Notes: generated from the sequence alone by a model not told the origin. A stretch of 64,000 bases of DNA from Xanthocytophaga agilis (GCF_030068605.1 NZ_JASJOU010000004.1:434001-498000), one strand, 5' to 3'; positions 19,032 through 28,999 are shown, numbered from the stretch's first letter. Numbers and translations are program-made.

Positions 19032-20432
19032 ATGAACGAAAAATATGCAAAGCCCTATTTTGAATCTTTCATGGTGGCATTGAGCCTCAGCTTATTGCCT
19101 ATCAAGATCTTTTCATATGTAGTGCCATTTGTTGCGTTATTCTGGTTTATTGTACGTTCTTCTTCAGGTAGAGTGCTGCAACGTACCTTAATGGCTATCA
19201 CAGGCATAGTAGTACTGCTGGGATTTTATTATATCATTTACCTATATCAGGGAACATCTTTTCTGTTGGGAAACAGTGTAGTTGCCATCTTTACCTACAG
19301 TACCTTTTTTCTCTTGCTGGTAATTCCCGGAAGAGGTATCAGTTCGGCTTTTTCCTATGAGAAATATGCTCCTGTTTTAAAGTGGATTATCTTGATAGAA
19401 GGAATCATAGGCATTCTGCAGTTTGTGATTGTGACTGTAACAGGCATCACCTACATCATCAATGGCGACTCGGTACAGGGTACTATTGGGATAGATGCTA
19501 TACTGAATGGCAATGCCGGATTTGGAAATCAGATCTTTGTGATCAGTATGATTTTCTTCATCTTCCTGTTTATACCTTATGTATTACAGCAACGCAAATA
19601 TTATTATGTAGTACTGATAGGTCTGTTGTCGATCATGCTGGCTGGAGTGTTACATGTATTTGTGAGTCTGGTCTGGGCGTTATTGTTTACCATTTTGTTT
19701 TATCGAAAAAACCTTATTTTCAGTGACTTATCCAAGATAATAGGAGGTGTGGCTATGGCCTTGCTGATGCTGCTTCCGCTGGAGTTTTTCTTTCCGGGTA
19801 TTTCAAAAACAACCGCTGTGTTTTTTCAGATTTACCAGGATCGGGATTCCCCCAAGTTCGAAGCGATGGATAATGCTTTTGATAAGCTACCAGAGCAATA
19901 TCCGCTGGTGTCTCTGATCGGCTTGGGGCCAGGGCAATATTCCAGCAGGGCTGGCTTGATTAGCTCGGGCAATTACTATGGTTCAAAAATGAATTTCCTG
20001 CCCAATGAAGTATCTGAGCCTTTCCGGAAACTATTTCAGCATACATGGTTAGAGTATACCCACGGTTCCGATCGGTATGGAAACTCAACCATGCACAGAC
20101 CATTCTTTTCAATACTTTCTCTGTTTGCTGAGTTTGGATTTATAGGAATTGGTCTTTTTCTGGGATGTATCCTGTATTTCTTTATGAAGATCCGTTTGCT
20201 CTTTGTGTTTTTTAAAGAGAGAAAAAACAAGGTCAATACCTATCTGGCTTTTGCCATGGGCGTATTACTGATCATGCTGGTATTTATCTCGACATTCGAA
20301 AACTACCTGGAAACTGTACAGGCCTTATTGCCTGGAATGATGCTTTTCAAAGTTTTATATAGTCAACTACTGACCAAAGCCAAACAAAAACCACAGGAAG
20401 AATTAATACAGAAAGAACTAGTATCTGCTTAG
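19032..20432 (+). CDS. Wzy-like polysaccharide polymerase (O-antigen ligase-type membrane protein)
   Basis: 466 aa with about 10-12 predicted membrane helices spread over the length and one larger polar loop at about 270-350 (from FFQIYQDRDSPKFEAM through GLGPGQYSSRAG to TWLEYTHGSDRYGNS), the layout of Wzy polymerases and O-antigen ligases. No strongly conserved motif exists in this family, so the call rests on topology and on its place between a glycosyltransferase and further transferases next to a Wzx. Ends the second block; a repeat cluster follows. Confidence 0.8.
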   Translation: MNEKYAKPYFESFMVALSLSLLPIKIFSYVVPFVALFWFIVRSSSGRVLQRTLMAITGIVVLLGFYYIIYLYQGTSFLLGNSVVAIFTYSTFFLLLVIPGRGISSAFSYEKYAPVLKWIILIEGIIGILQFVIVTVTGITYIINGDSVQGTIGIDAILNGNAGFGNQIFVISMIFFIFLFIPYVLQQRKYYYVVLIGLLSIMLAGVLHVFVSLVWALLFTILFYRKNLIFSDLSKIIGGVAMALLMLLPLEFFFPGISKTTAVFFQIYQDRDSPKFEAMDNAFDKLPEQYPLVSLIGLGPGQYSSRAGLISSGNYYGSKMNFLPNEVSEPFRKLFQHTWLEYTHGSDRYGNSTMHRPFFSILSLFAEFGFIGIGLFLGCILYFFMKIRLLFVFFKERKNKVNTYLAFAMGVLLIMLVFISTFENYLETVQALLPGMMLFKVLYSQLLTKAKQKPQEELIQKELVSA

Positions 20433-20549
20433 AAAAGGGATACTCAGAGAGCATTCTTTGAGAAAGGAATATCCTTTGTCTTTCTGAAACAAACACCTTG
20501 TGTGGACACAGACGTTACTCTTTTGTTCAGGCGACAGGCTTTCTCTTTT

Positions 20550-20682
20550 TGTCCTTCTGAAAGAATCTTCCCACCACGGCGGGACACGTGTGACAAATAG
20601 AGCCAAGCTTACCGTTTGAGGAAAAAAATATCTCCAGTAGGAAAAGCCGCCGGTCTTGCCACGAGATCCTTTCAGGAGGACA
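20550..20682 (+). repeat. Dispersed hairpin repeat, family A (copy 4, with nested insert)
   Basis: Like other A copies but the left arm is split by an inserted CCCACCACGGCGGGACACGT, itself related to the CCCGCCGTGGCGGG hairpin at about 31984. Core GCCGCCGGTC and right arm (CACGAGATCCTTTCAGGAGG) are intact. Confidence 0.85.
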
Positions 20683-20729
20683 GAGAGCGGTTGAGTAGGA
20701 GGATAGGGTATGAGAAAGGTTTTTTATTG

Positions 20730-21010
20730 ATACAAAGAGAGCCATGGAAACTTTAATCGCGAGTGGTGGTGTAGGTGTATGAGGCTTCTTTTTCCCGCGA
20801 GGTTGGCCTTTGGCCTGCGGGAGGAAGGATCGGAGAAAAGTGCCCTTTTTTGGTTATCACGCCGTGGCGTGACAAAAAAAGTAACAGGCCGTAGGAAGAG
20901 AGATATTCTGGGCTATAAACAAAGATGGATACTAGCAAGCAAAACAGTAACAGATTGTAGGAAGAATGTTTTGAACAATGAAAGAAGAGAGGAAATAAAG
21001 CAATGGCATT
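20730..21010 (+). repeat. Dispersed structured repeat, family B (copy 2)
   Basis: Starts ATACAAAGAGAGCCATGG, contains TTTTTCCCGCGAGGTTGGCC and GGCCTGCGGG, but replaces the CACCAAAT hairpin of copy 1 with a CACGCC-GT-GGCGTG hairpin. The tail (TGTTTTGAACAATGAAAGAA) is less conserved. 48 bp after family A copy 4. Confidence 0.8.
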
Positions 21011-21282
21011 GTTAATAGTCTAAACACTGAACCACCGTGTTTGGAATAATAAATCATCTAACAATTTAAACCAGGAACAACCTATAAACAAAAGAATGAT
21101 AACATATCTGAGAAAATAGATTCAAAGATATGGAGCAGAGTAATGTAATCAGTATAGGAAAACCTATACAATTGAATAAACTGACTGGACATGAAATAAT
21201 CGATTTTTCATAATCCATTCAGTATAGGCATAGGATTGTATTCATGAAGCAGTTTCTGTTCTTTTTATATTTTTTACAGGCT

Positions 21283-22431
21283 ATGGATATGAAAACCATT
21301 ATGTCATCCTACCACTGCGAGCCAGACCGGGGTAGTGAGTTTGAAACAGGCTGGCAAGAGCTGTTACAATTAGCGGCAAAATGTTCTGATCTTATTGTTG
21401 TAACCCGTCCTTTCAACCGGGAAAAAGCGGAGAAGGTGTTCAGGGAAAAAGGAATCAGCAATACTACGTTTCTTTTTTTTGATTTGCCGGTAGCCGTTAA
21501 CGGATTCAAGAAAACGTCAGTAGGTAAGCAGGTAGTCCCTTATATCTGGGAGCTTATTTTGTTTTTCTTTTTACTCAAAAGGTACTCCCGAAACCAGTTT
21601 CAGCATGCACATCGGGCGAGTGTAGGCTCGTATAGGTTTCCTTCCCTGTTATGGTACTTTTCGCCATACTTTACCTGGGGACCTATTGCCAGTGGCGAAA
21701 TCGTTCCCATTCGCTTTTTATCTGTATTCAGTTGGAAAGGACGTGTACAAGAGGTGCTGAGGTTGGTTCTCCAGCATACATCCTTTGTTGATCCGTTTGT
21801 ATTAAGCGGATTATACAAGGCACAGAAAATAGGAGTTGCCACAACCGCTACCCGAAATATTCTGCCACCTTTTGTGAGAAAGAAAGCATACCTGCAACCT
21901 GACTATTATGTAGTCAATAAAAATGATTTTCAGGTTGACTTTTCTGCTTATAAAGCAAAAGAAGAAGGAGTGCTTAAGTTACTATTTGTAGGTCGGTTGC
22001 TGGAATGGAAAGGTATTATGTTTATTCTGAAAGCGCTAAGACAACTGGAAGGAAAGATAAATTATGAGTTCACCATTATAGGAGAAGGCCCTGATAGGGC
22101 TGTATTTCAACAGTATGCAGAAAAATACAAATTAAAAGTGTCGTTTTTAGGGGCTAAGCCACGACGTGATCTATCCTCTTATTATGCCTCACATGATTTG
22201 TTTGTGAGCTTGGATATGCATGGAAGAGGAAGCTTTACGATGGTAGAGGCCAAAATGCATAATCTGCCTGTTCTGGCTCTGGATATTACAGATCCGGATA
22301 AACTGACAGGGGAAGAACTGATGATTATTATAACAACCAAACAACAGTCTGTAAAGGCTATTATTAATCAGATTGCACAGGTTCTTCTAGATAAATATAC
22401 TGAACAGAATCCGGTGCCTTTGTGTCTGTAA
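21283..22431 (+). CDS. GT-B glycosyltransferase (group 1)
   Basis: 382 aa from the ATG at 21283; an upstream in-frame ATG at 21244 would add 13 hydrophobic residues (FLFFLYFLQ) but GT-B enzymes normally begin directly with the first beta strand, here KTIMSSYHCEPDRGSEFE. The C-terminal domain has LLFVGRLLEWKGIMFILKAL, IIGEGPDR, LGAKPRRDLSSYY and the donor-site region SLDMHGRGSFTMVEAKMHNLPV. It should extend the lipid-linked repeat unit. It opens the third block of the locus after a repeat cluster, followed 75 bp later by another glycosyltransferase gene. Confidence 0.87.
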   Translation: MDMKTIMSSYHCEPDRGSEFETGWQELLQLAAKCSDLIVVTRPFNREKAEKVFREKGISNTTFLFFDLPVAVNGFKKTSVGKQVVPYIWELILFFFLLKRYSRNQFQHAHRASVGSYRFPSLLWYFSPYFTWGPIASGEIVPIRFLSVFSWKGRVQEVLRLVLQHTSFVDPFVLSGLYKAQKIGVATTATRNILPPFVRKKAYLQPDYYVVNKNDFQVDFSAYKAKEEGVLKLLFVGRLLEWKGIMFILKALRQLEGKINYEFTIIGEGPDRAVFQQYAEKYKLKVSFLGAKPRRDLSSYYASHDLFVSLDMHGRGSFTMVEAKMHNLPVLALDITDPDKLTGEELMIIITTKQQSVKAIINQIAQVLLDKYTEQNPVPLCL

Positions 22432-22506
22432 CTCTTTCTTTTATTAGAGGCTGTATAGGGTAATTCGCTGTTGTAAAAATACCCTATACAACTTCAGTTA
22501 AATACC

Positions 22507-23739
22507 ATGCAAATGAACGAAAAACCTGTGAAAATTTTAGTGGTAGGGCAGACCCCTCCACCGTATATGGGACAAGCCATGATGATTAAGCGGTTGGTAG
22601 ATGCAGAGTTTGACAGAATCAAAATTTATCATGTGCGCATGTCTTTCTCGGATTCGTTTAAATCCGTAGGTAACTTCAGATTCAAGAAGATATTTCACTT
22701 GTTTGAAGTGATTTGGAAGGTATTGAAACTACGCTTTAGTAAGAATGTAAATACATTGTATTATCCTCCGGCAGGTCCTAACCGGACACCTATTATACGG
22801 GATATTATTTTACTGGGTATTACCCGTGTGTTTTTCAAGAAGGTTATCTATCACTTTCGGGCTGCGGGTATTTCTGATTATTTAGAGCAGCAGCCCGGAC
22901 TCTTTAAAAAGCTTGCAAGGTGGGCTTATGGTTCTCCGGATGCATCTATTCAGCTCTCGGCATTAAATCCGGCTGATGGAAAGTACTTTAACTCTGATCG
23001 GGTATATATCATCCACAATGGCCTGGAAGATGCTGCCACTCCATACCTGCCTCTGGTACGAGCACAAAAGGAGCAGACTAACATCCTGTTTGTGGGAGTT
23101 TTGCGTGAAGACAAAGGCGTAACCGTGCTGATTGAAGCGGCCCGATTGCTGAAAAACATAATCCATAACTTCAGTATTTCATTGGTTGGCGAGTTTGTAT
23201 CCAATGAGTATGAGAACGATGTAAGGGCAAAAGTTCAGGAATATAATCTGCAGGATCATGTGCAGTTTTTGGGTACAAAGACGGGTGATGAAAAGTGGCA
23301 GGAGTTTGTGAAGGCGGATATATTCTGTTTTCCTTCCTATTTCGAATCGGAATCTTTCGGAAATGTACTGGTAGAAGCCATGATGTTTGAGTTACCGGTT
23401 GTGTCTACTCTCTGGAGAGGTATACCGGATATTGTAGTGGAAGGAGACACAGGCTTTCTGGTGCAGGTTCAACAGCCTCAATTAATTGCAGAGAAACTAC
23501 TGTTGTTGATGTCAGATCCTGCATTACAAAAAAGCATGGGTAAAAAAGGACGTGAACGCTATCTGCAATCTTTCTCTCTACAAAAACACCTGAAAGCTAT
23601 GGAAGAAACCATCGAGACTGTAGTAGGGTACAAACGCCAGTTTCAGAAAGAGAAGTCAGTCAAACCAATACTGGAATCGGTTAAACCCGTTGTTGGAAAA
23701 GAACTCGTATCCGGAACCAGCAAAGCTAAATCCGCTTAA
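22507..23739 (+). CDS. GT4 family glycosyltransferase
   Basis: 410 aa. N-terminal strand KILVVGQTPPPYMGQAMM with the glycine-rich acceptor loop; C-terminal domain with ILFVGVLREDKGVTVLIEA, FLGTKTGDEKWQEF, and the GT4 signature FPSYFESESFGNVLVEAMMF (Glu-x7-Glu) followed by VSTLWRGIPDIVVEGDTGFL. Extra 30-residue Lys-rich tail without known function. Last transferase of the locus; probably an inner-leaflet enzyme working on the repeat unit. Confidence 0.9.
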   Translation: MQMNEKPVKILVVGQTPPPYMGQAMMIKRLVDAEFDRIKIYHVRMSFSDSFKSVGNFRFKKIFHLFEVIWKVLKLRFSKNVNTLYYPPAGPNRTPIIRDIILLGITRVFFKKVIYHFRAAGISDYLEQQPGLFKKLARWAYGSPDASIQLSALNPADGKYFNSDRVYIIHNGLEDAATPYLPLVRAQKEQTNILFVGVLREDKGVTVLIEAARLLKNIIHNFSISLVGEFVSNEYENDVRAKVQEYNLQDHVQFLGTKTGDEKWQEFVKADIFCFPSYFESESFGNVLVEAMMFELPVVSTLWRGIPDIVVEGDTGFLVQVQQPQLIAEKLLLLMSDPALQKSMGKKGRERYLQSFSLQKHLKAMEETIETVVGYKRQFQKEKSVKPILESVKPVVGKELVSGTSKAKSA

Positions 23740-23826
23740 CAACTTTCTAGGTGAATTGATTATATGGTATAATTCCTTTTTGGGCTATCCTGAAAGGATC
23801 GCCTCTTTCTCTATCTCTCCTCTCTC

Positions 23827-23936
23827 TGTCCTCCTGAAAGGATCTCGTGACAAATAGAGTGGTCTCTGGTTTCTGAAAATATTTTCTCCAGTAGGAAAAG
23901 CCGCCGGTCTTGCCACGAGTTCCTTTCAGGAGGACA
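23827..23936 (+). repeat. Dispersed hairpin repeat, family A (copy 5, near consensus)
   Basis: 110 bp. The left arm TGTCCTCCTGAAAGGATCTC plus GTGACAA and the right arm (TTGCCACGAG then TTCCTTTCAGGAGGACA) differ at only two positions when folded. Core CTCCAGTAGGAAAAGCCGCC. One of the best-preserved copies. Confidence 0.9.
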
Positions 23937-24046
23937 GAGAGGGAGGAAAGGCAAAAGTGGAGAGGAAGATAGGGAAGGAGAGGACGCATATATGACAAAA
24001 GAGGCAGGACAAAGGAATGAAGTTGAAAGTTAATAATACTAAAATC

Positions 24047-24400
24047 GGTACAAAGAGAGTTGCGATAATTTCAATCGTGTAAGGTAGTGTAGGTGCGTTG
24101 GCAATCTTTTTCCCACGAGGTTGGCCTTTGGCCTGCGGGCAGAAGGATCGGGAAAAAGTGCCCTTTTTGCTAACACACAAATCTGGCTCACCAAATTCTC
24201 ATTTGGTGCCCTTCTTTTGGGCAAGCAAAAAAGTAACATGGTAGGCAGAGTGATGAAAAGGACAATAAACCAATCTAGGAAAAGACAAGTAAAAAAGTGA
24301 CAAGGCAATAAGCAGAGATATGCTCTGGACTAGAAACCAACTCAGACAGAGACAAGCAAAAAATGAAGAAGCCTATGGAATAGTAATGATCGGGAGACTT
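24047..24400 (+). repeat. Dispersed structured repeat, family B (copy 3) with duplicated tail
   Basis: From GGTACAAAGAGAGTTGCG, with CTTTTTCCC...GGGAAAAAG stem, CACCAAAT-TCTC-ATTTGGTG hairpin and GCCC...GGGC hairpin. The AAGCAAAAAATGAAGAAGCC tail appears a second time at about 24354. 110 bp after family A copy 5. Confidence 0.82.
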
Positions 24401-24508
24401 AATAAACGAAGGAAAAGAGCAAAAAACGAAGAAGAATGAAGACAAGGACAAAGAGTAAACTCAGGTAAAGATCAATAAAATACTACAACCAGCTAAAAAT
24501 CAGTATGT

Positions 24509-26569
24509 ATGCCAACCAACTATATTTATATACTTATCGGATTGCTGCTAAGCCTACAACCTGAAACCTGTGCAGGACAAGCCTATCCCAGTGGAGAGAA
24601 ACACTTTCCGGCAACAGCTGTCATCAATGTCAGGGAAAAGTATGGCGCCAAAGGAGACGGCTCTACCGATGATACCCAAGCCATTCAGCAAGCCATCAGC
24701 GAGAATATAGGCAAAGACAGAACACTCTATTTTCCCAAAGGTACCTATCTGGTTACCCAACCTATCAAGTGGGTGCATATTGTAGAACAAGATAGCTTGT
24801 GGAGAGCCCGGCTAACGATACAGGGACAAAGTCAGAAGGAAACAATCATTCGATTAAAAGACCATTTGTCTGAATTTTCAAATCCGGAAACTCCCAAAGC
24901 TTGTCTGGCTACAGGTTCCAATAAAGTTAATAACAAAGAGAGCAAAAATGGAGGAGGCATCAATGCTTTTAACAACCTGATCTATGATTTGACCATACAT
25001 ACCGGTAATGGAAATCCGGGAGCTGTAGCATTGGATTTCGTAGGGACTAATCTGGCAGGTCTGCGAAATGTCACTATTGTGTCTGGGGATGGTGAGGGAG
25101 TAGCAGGTATTCTTCTCAAACGCCAGGGTGCAGGTCCCTGTCTATTTAAGAATGTAACTATTCAAGGCTTTGATTATGGCATTGATGTGTATGGCTCAGA
25201 ATATAGCCAGACATACGAATACATTACCCTAAAAGATCAGAAAAAAGCTTCTATCCGAAATACGAGCAACGTCCTTTCGCTAAGAAAAATCCGAAGCGAA
25301 AACAAAAATGCGGTTCCTGTTATTCTGAATGCACGTCGGAAAGATCTTAAGAGTGCTAAACGGCCTGATAATTATGGTTTGATTACACTTTTGGATGCGG
25401 AATTTGTTAAAAATGGCGAACCTGCAACAATCAGTCCTATTGTGAATGAGAGTGATACAAATACCCAGGCAGGTAATCTTTATATACGGAATGTAGCAGT
25501 TAAGGGCTATCAGCGTACTATGGAAAATCAGAGTGTCGTCGCCAAAGGTACAGCGATCAAAGAGTTTGTCAGTACATCCGTAAATGGCTCTGCCTCTGGT
25601 AACCGGGCAGACAAACCTGAGACTTTTTCGTTATCCATTAAAGAAACACCTCAATTTCATCAGAACGACCTTACTCAATGGGCCAGTGTAACCGACTATG
25701 GAGCCTCTGCCGATGACCCGAATGGAGATGACACTCAGGCTATTCAGGAAGCGCTTAACTCTGGTAAAGAAGTCATCTTTTTTCCAAAAGGCAAATTCCG
25801 GTATGTTATTTCCAAAACACTTGTCATTAAGGGTAATGTACGACAGTTGATGGGAATGCAGTCAGGAATAGATATTGGAGGTAAGAACGATTTTAGTGAC
25901 TCTACACAGATAGCACCTGTATTTCGGTTTGAACAAGGCAAGCATGATACAGTATACTTTGAGCGGTTTAATTTGAGTGACGAACGCAAATCTCCTTTCT
26001 GGGGTGGAGTATTTATTGAACATGCTTCTTCGCAGGTGTTGGTGGTAAAGGATATAGACAATGATGTGTATGCCAGAGGAAAGTATTTTTATCAGAATAC
26101 AAAAGGAGCAGGGGACTTATTTCTGGAAAATGTAGCGACAATTATGCCCTGGAACTTTGCATATGCACAACATGTATGGGCTCGCCAGCTAAATCCTGAG
26201 GCACATTTTGTCCCATTAGGTAAGCCTATTATTACACAGAAAGGAGGATCTTTATGGATATTGGGCTTAAAAACAGAAGGTCCAAGAACAGTTTTGGAAT
26301 CCGATCAGGGCTCTGTGGAAGTATTAGGTGGTTTTTTGTATCCTGTAAAAAACATTCAGAACAGAGACCTCCCTGCATTTATATCCAATAAGGCAAAGCT
26401 AAAATTAACCTATGTGGTTAATGCCTACAATCCTGCTGCTAGCTATACTTCTATGGTAAGCAATGGAAATAAAAGTAGCAGAAAGAGTATTACTACTGAT
26501 AAAAAGCAGTTCAGCAACAGAGGCGCAGGTACTGCTGTACCACTGTATATAACAACAGGAGAAAAATGA
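24509..26569 (+). CDS. Secreted right-handed beta-helix protein (pectate lyase superfamily type)
   Basis: 686 aa with a signal peptide (1-24, ending TCAGQ). Two pectate_lyase_3-type (PF12708-like) start blocks are visible: NVREKYGAKGDGSTDDTQAI at about 39-58 with TLYFPKGTYLV, and VTDYGASADDPNGDDTQAI at about 397 with VIFFPKGKF, each leading a parallel beta-helix. Such folds serve in polysaccharide lyases, hydrolases and epimerases; no catalytic residues can be assigned. It follows the exopolysaccharide locus on the same strand and could trim or bind that polymer (inference). No T9SS tail. Paralogue of the convergent gene at 26840-28999. Confidence 0.82.
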   Translation: MPTNYIYILIGLLLSLQPETCAGQAYPSGEKHFPATAVINVREKYGAKGDGSTDDTQAIQQAISENIGKDRTLYFPKGTYLVTQPIKWVHIVEQDSLWRARLTIQGQSQKETIIRLKDHLSEFSNPETPKACLATGSNKVNNKESKNGGGINAFNNLIYDLTIHTGNGNPGAVALDFVGTNLAGLRNVTIVSGDGEGVAGILLKRQGAGPCLFKNVTIQGFDYGIDVYGSEYSQTYEYITLKDQKKASIRNTSNVLSLRKIRSENKNAVPVILNARRKDLKSAKRPDNYGLITLLDAEFVKNGEPATISPIVNESDTNTQAGNLYIRNVAVKGYQRTMENQSVVAKGTAIKEFVSTSVNGSASGNRADKPETFSLSIKETPQFHQNDLTQWASVTDYGASADDPNGDDTQAIQEALNSGKEVIFFPKGKFRYVISKTLVIKGNVRQLMGMQSGIDIGGKNDFSDSTQIAPVFRFEQGKHDTVYFERFNLSDERKSPFWGGVFIEHASSQVLVVKDIDNDVYARGKYFYQNTKGAGDLFLENVATIMPWNFAYAQHVWARQLNPEAHFVPLGKPIITQKGGSLWILGLKTEGPRTVLESDQGSVEVLGGFLYPVKNIQNRDLPAFISNKAKLKLTYVVNAYNPAASYTSMVSNGNKSSRKSITTDKKQFSNRGAGTAVPLYITTGEK

Positions 26570-26650
26570 GTTTGCTTTGTGAAAAATACTAGCATAGGTT
26601 GGTATCCAATGCTGTCAACTCAAGAAGAATGGGTTTAAAAAATCCCTTCC

Positions 26651-26763
26651 TGTCCTCCTGAAAGGACCTCGTGACAAATAGAGCTGTGTTTGGTTTTGGA
26701 GAAAATAATTATTTCCAAATCCAAAAGCCACCGGTCTTGCCACGAGATCCTTTCAGGAGGACA
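26651..26763 (+). repeat. Dispersed hairpin repeat, family A (copy 6)
   Basis: 113 bp between two convergent beta-helix genes. Arms TGTCCTCCTGAAAGGACCTC and GAGATCCTTTCAGGAGGACA; the core is ATTTCCAAATCCAAAAGCCA then CCGGTC. In this position it could serve as a two-way terminator. Confidence 0.9.
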
Positions 26764-26839
26764 AAAAAGGTAAGGATAAAAAAATCCTTAAATTGACAAC
26801 ATTCAGTGGATATCTTCGTCAGTAACTCTTTATTTAACT

Positions 26840-28999
26840 CTAATGCACAACTATCATCTTCTCTGTAAAGACCTTTTGACCCACTAGTATTTTAACAATA
26901 TAAAGCCCATTCATCAGTTGATTGGTGGCTAACTGGTGGTGGGTAGTATGGGATACAGTTTTTTCATAGACAACCGACCCCTGTAAGGAGACTACCTGTA
27001 TAGTTACTGTTTCCTCTTCCTGCTCTGGCCATTCCAGTTCAACTGCCTGATCTGTAGGGACAGGCCATATAGAGATTGTCTCTCTTTGAAGAGTATCTGC
27101 TATCACTCTGGCCGAAGAACCTCCAGAGCAGGCACCATTGATACCTACATGCAAGGGCATCATAAAGCGTATGGCACCATTGTATTTGAGCTCTTTGGTT
27201 ATACCATTTTGTACTTCCCGAATCAATACCGGATGCATCATCCCTGTAGTGTAGGAGCTGGCTCCAAATACAAGCGAATGTTGTGCATTTTCACAGATAA
27301 AAGCAGGCGGATCAGATGTTGTCATACTTTTGGCTGGATAGATCAACCCTCCCAGTAATTCTGTTTTGCCACAATCGGTTGTTTTGATCACATAACCTCT
27401 CTGTTCGGTCTTCATACCTAATATCCATAACGTAGCTCCTTTGTTCCAGATTTGTCCGGGTAGAATTTCACTGTTGAATTGTCGTGCCCATACTTTCTGC
27501 TGAGGATACAACGTAATCAGATTGACAGACTCCATATCCTGCAGATATAGTTTTCCGGCCTGTGCCGAACTGGTGTAACTCCGTATTTTACAGTGTTTGA
27601 TCACAATAGGACGCTTGCACAAATGTTCTATCGAAATACCGAAGCCAAAATGCTCGATGATAAGAGGCGGACTATTTTCATTGCCATCTTTGACTACCAG
27701 CTTCATAGCAAACTGATCCCCACCATTCACCACAGCTCCAAAGCCCATAAATTTTCGTACACTTACGGGTATGTTATAGGTTCGGTTATTCGCCTGGTAG
27801 GTACCTGTTTTGAGATAAATCACCGACTTACCTGAGTTGATTGTATTTTGCCAGTTGGTGTTATCTCCATACCAGCCTGGCGAGGAAAGCTGAGCCCATT
27901 TGGTGATGTCTCCCTCATCGTAGTCAGGTGTTTCTTCCACCGGAATATTTAAAGCCCGTGTACCATTCGCATACAGATTGGATACTGCACCATTTACATA
28001 TCCCTGTAGCGTAAGCCCACTAACCAATGTGCCTTTGTTGTTAATGGCAGTGCGGTAGCCTGTTGCCGTAACCGTTCGGACGAAAAGATTCCCATTCACA
28101 TTATCAATCGCACTTACACTACTGCTACCACCTGAAAGAGTTGCTTCCAGAAGAGTAATCATACCATATTGGTTAAGATTACGTACCGCAGGTACTGAGT
28201 TTGTACTGGTTAGTTTGCGGATAAGTAGAATATTACCATCATTCTCTATGCCTGTAACCTTTTGATTGGTAAGCGAAATATCCTCGAAAGTGATACTATA
28301 TTCTGCTCTGCATGCCTGAATGCCATAATCAAAGCCCGTTATTGCCACCTTCTTTAACATACAGGGGCCAGGATAGGCACGTCGCATACTGATGCCTGCT
28401 TTCCCGGACCGATCTTCAGATCGAACCTCTACATTGACTATACCCCCACTGTTATTGGCTATAAAGTCAATACCTATGGCACCTGCATTGCCAGATCCTA
28501 CACTGACTGTCAGATCCCGGATGTAATTATGAAACTGATAAATACCATCTGGTGAGGAAAGCACGGCTTTAGGTACACTGGCATTGGTAAATCCGGACGT
28601 ACTGTTTTTCAGCTTAATAATTGTTTGTCCTTTTCCCTGACCCATCATCATCATCGCTTGTCCAATCCAGGTTAATGTGTTAGAGACAAGGTAGGTACCA
28701 CGCGGAAAGTATAGGGTTTTGGGACGGGCATAGAAGTAGGCCGATTCTCCCCCGGTGTCTACACCTTTTCGATTGGCGTCCAGAGCTGCCTGTATGGCCT
28801 TCGTGTCGTCTGTGACCCCATCACCTTTGGCTCCATACTGTTTCACATTGAAGAAACCGCCTGTATTGGCAATAGTGTATCCATCATATTGTTGAATATG
28901 AGTGCTGTCTAAACTGCTTGGGTAATTGATTAACTGGGCATTTGACTGGATATACGCACTGGAAAGAAGTAAAATACTCAGAATTATTTTTTTCATCAT
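26840..28999 (-). CDS. Secreted beta-helix protein with T9SS type A sorting domain
   Basis: 719 aa. Signal peptide 1-21 (LLLSSAYIQSNAQ), then NVKQYGAKGDGVTDDTKAI at about 51 with TLYFPRGTYLV, a pectate_lyase_3-like beta-helix over about 600 residues, and a C-terminal T9SS type A sorting domain of about 75 residues (ISIWPVPTDQAVELEW ... LMNGLYIVKILVGQKVFTEK). It should cross the outer membrane by the type IX system and stay on the surface or be released. It shares whole segments with the neighbouring plus-strand protein (GFDYGI, RQFNxE, WILGMKTE, LLGGLIYP), so the two are diverged duplicates in convergent orientation. Substrate unknown. Confidence 0.87.
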   Translation of the reverse strand: MMKKIILSILLLSSAYIQSNAQLINYPSSLDSTHIQQYDGYTIANTGGFFNVKQYGAKGDGVTDDTKAIQAALDANRKGVDTGGESAYFYARPKTLYFPRGTYLVSNTLTWIGQAMMMMGQGKGQTIIKLKNSTSGFTNASVPKAVLSSPDGIYQFHNYIRDLTVSVGSGNAGAIGIDFIANNSGGIVNVEVRSEDRSGKAGISMRRAYPGPCMLKKVAITGFDYGIQACRAEYSITFEDISLTNQKVTGIENDGNILLIRKLTSTNSVPAVRNLNQYGMITLLEATLSGGSSSVSAIDNVNGNLFVRTVTATGYRTAINNKGTLVSGLTLQGYVNGAVSNLYANGTRALNIPVEETPDYDEGDITKWAQLSSPGWYGDNTNWQNTINSGKSVIYLKTGTYQANNRTYNIPVSVRKFMGFGAVVNGGDQFAMKLVVKDGNENSPPLIIEHFGFGISIEHLCKRPIVIKHCKIRSYTSSAQAGKLYLQDMESVNLITLYPQQKVWARQFNSEILPGQIWNKGATLWILGMKTEQRGYVIKTTDCGKTELLGGLIYPAKSMTTSDPPAFICENAQHSLVFGASSYTTGMMHPVLIREVQNGITKELKYNGAIRFMMPLHVGINGACSGGSSARVIADTLQRETISIWPVPTDQAVELEWPEQEEETVTIQVVSLQGSVVYEKTVSHTTHHQLATNQLMNGLYIVKILVGQKVFTEKMIVVH

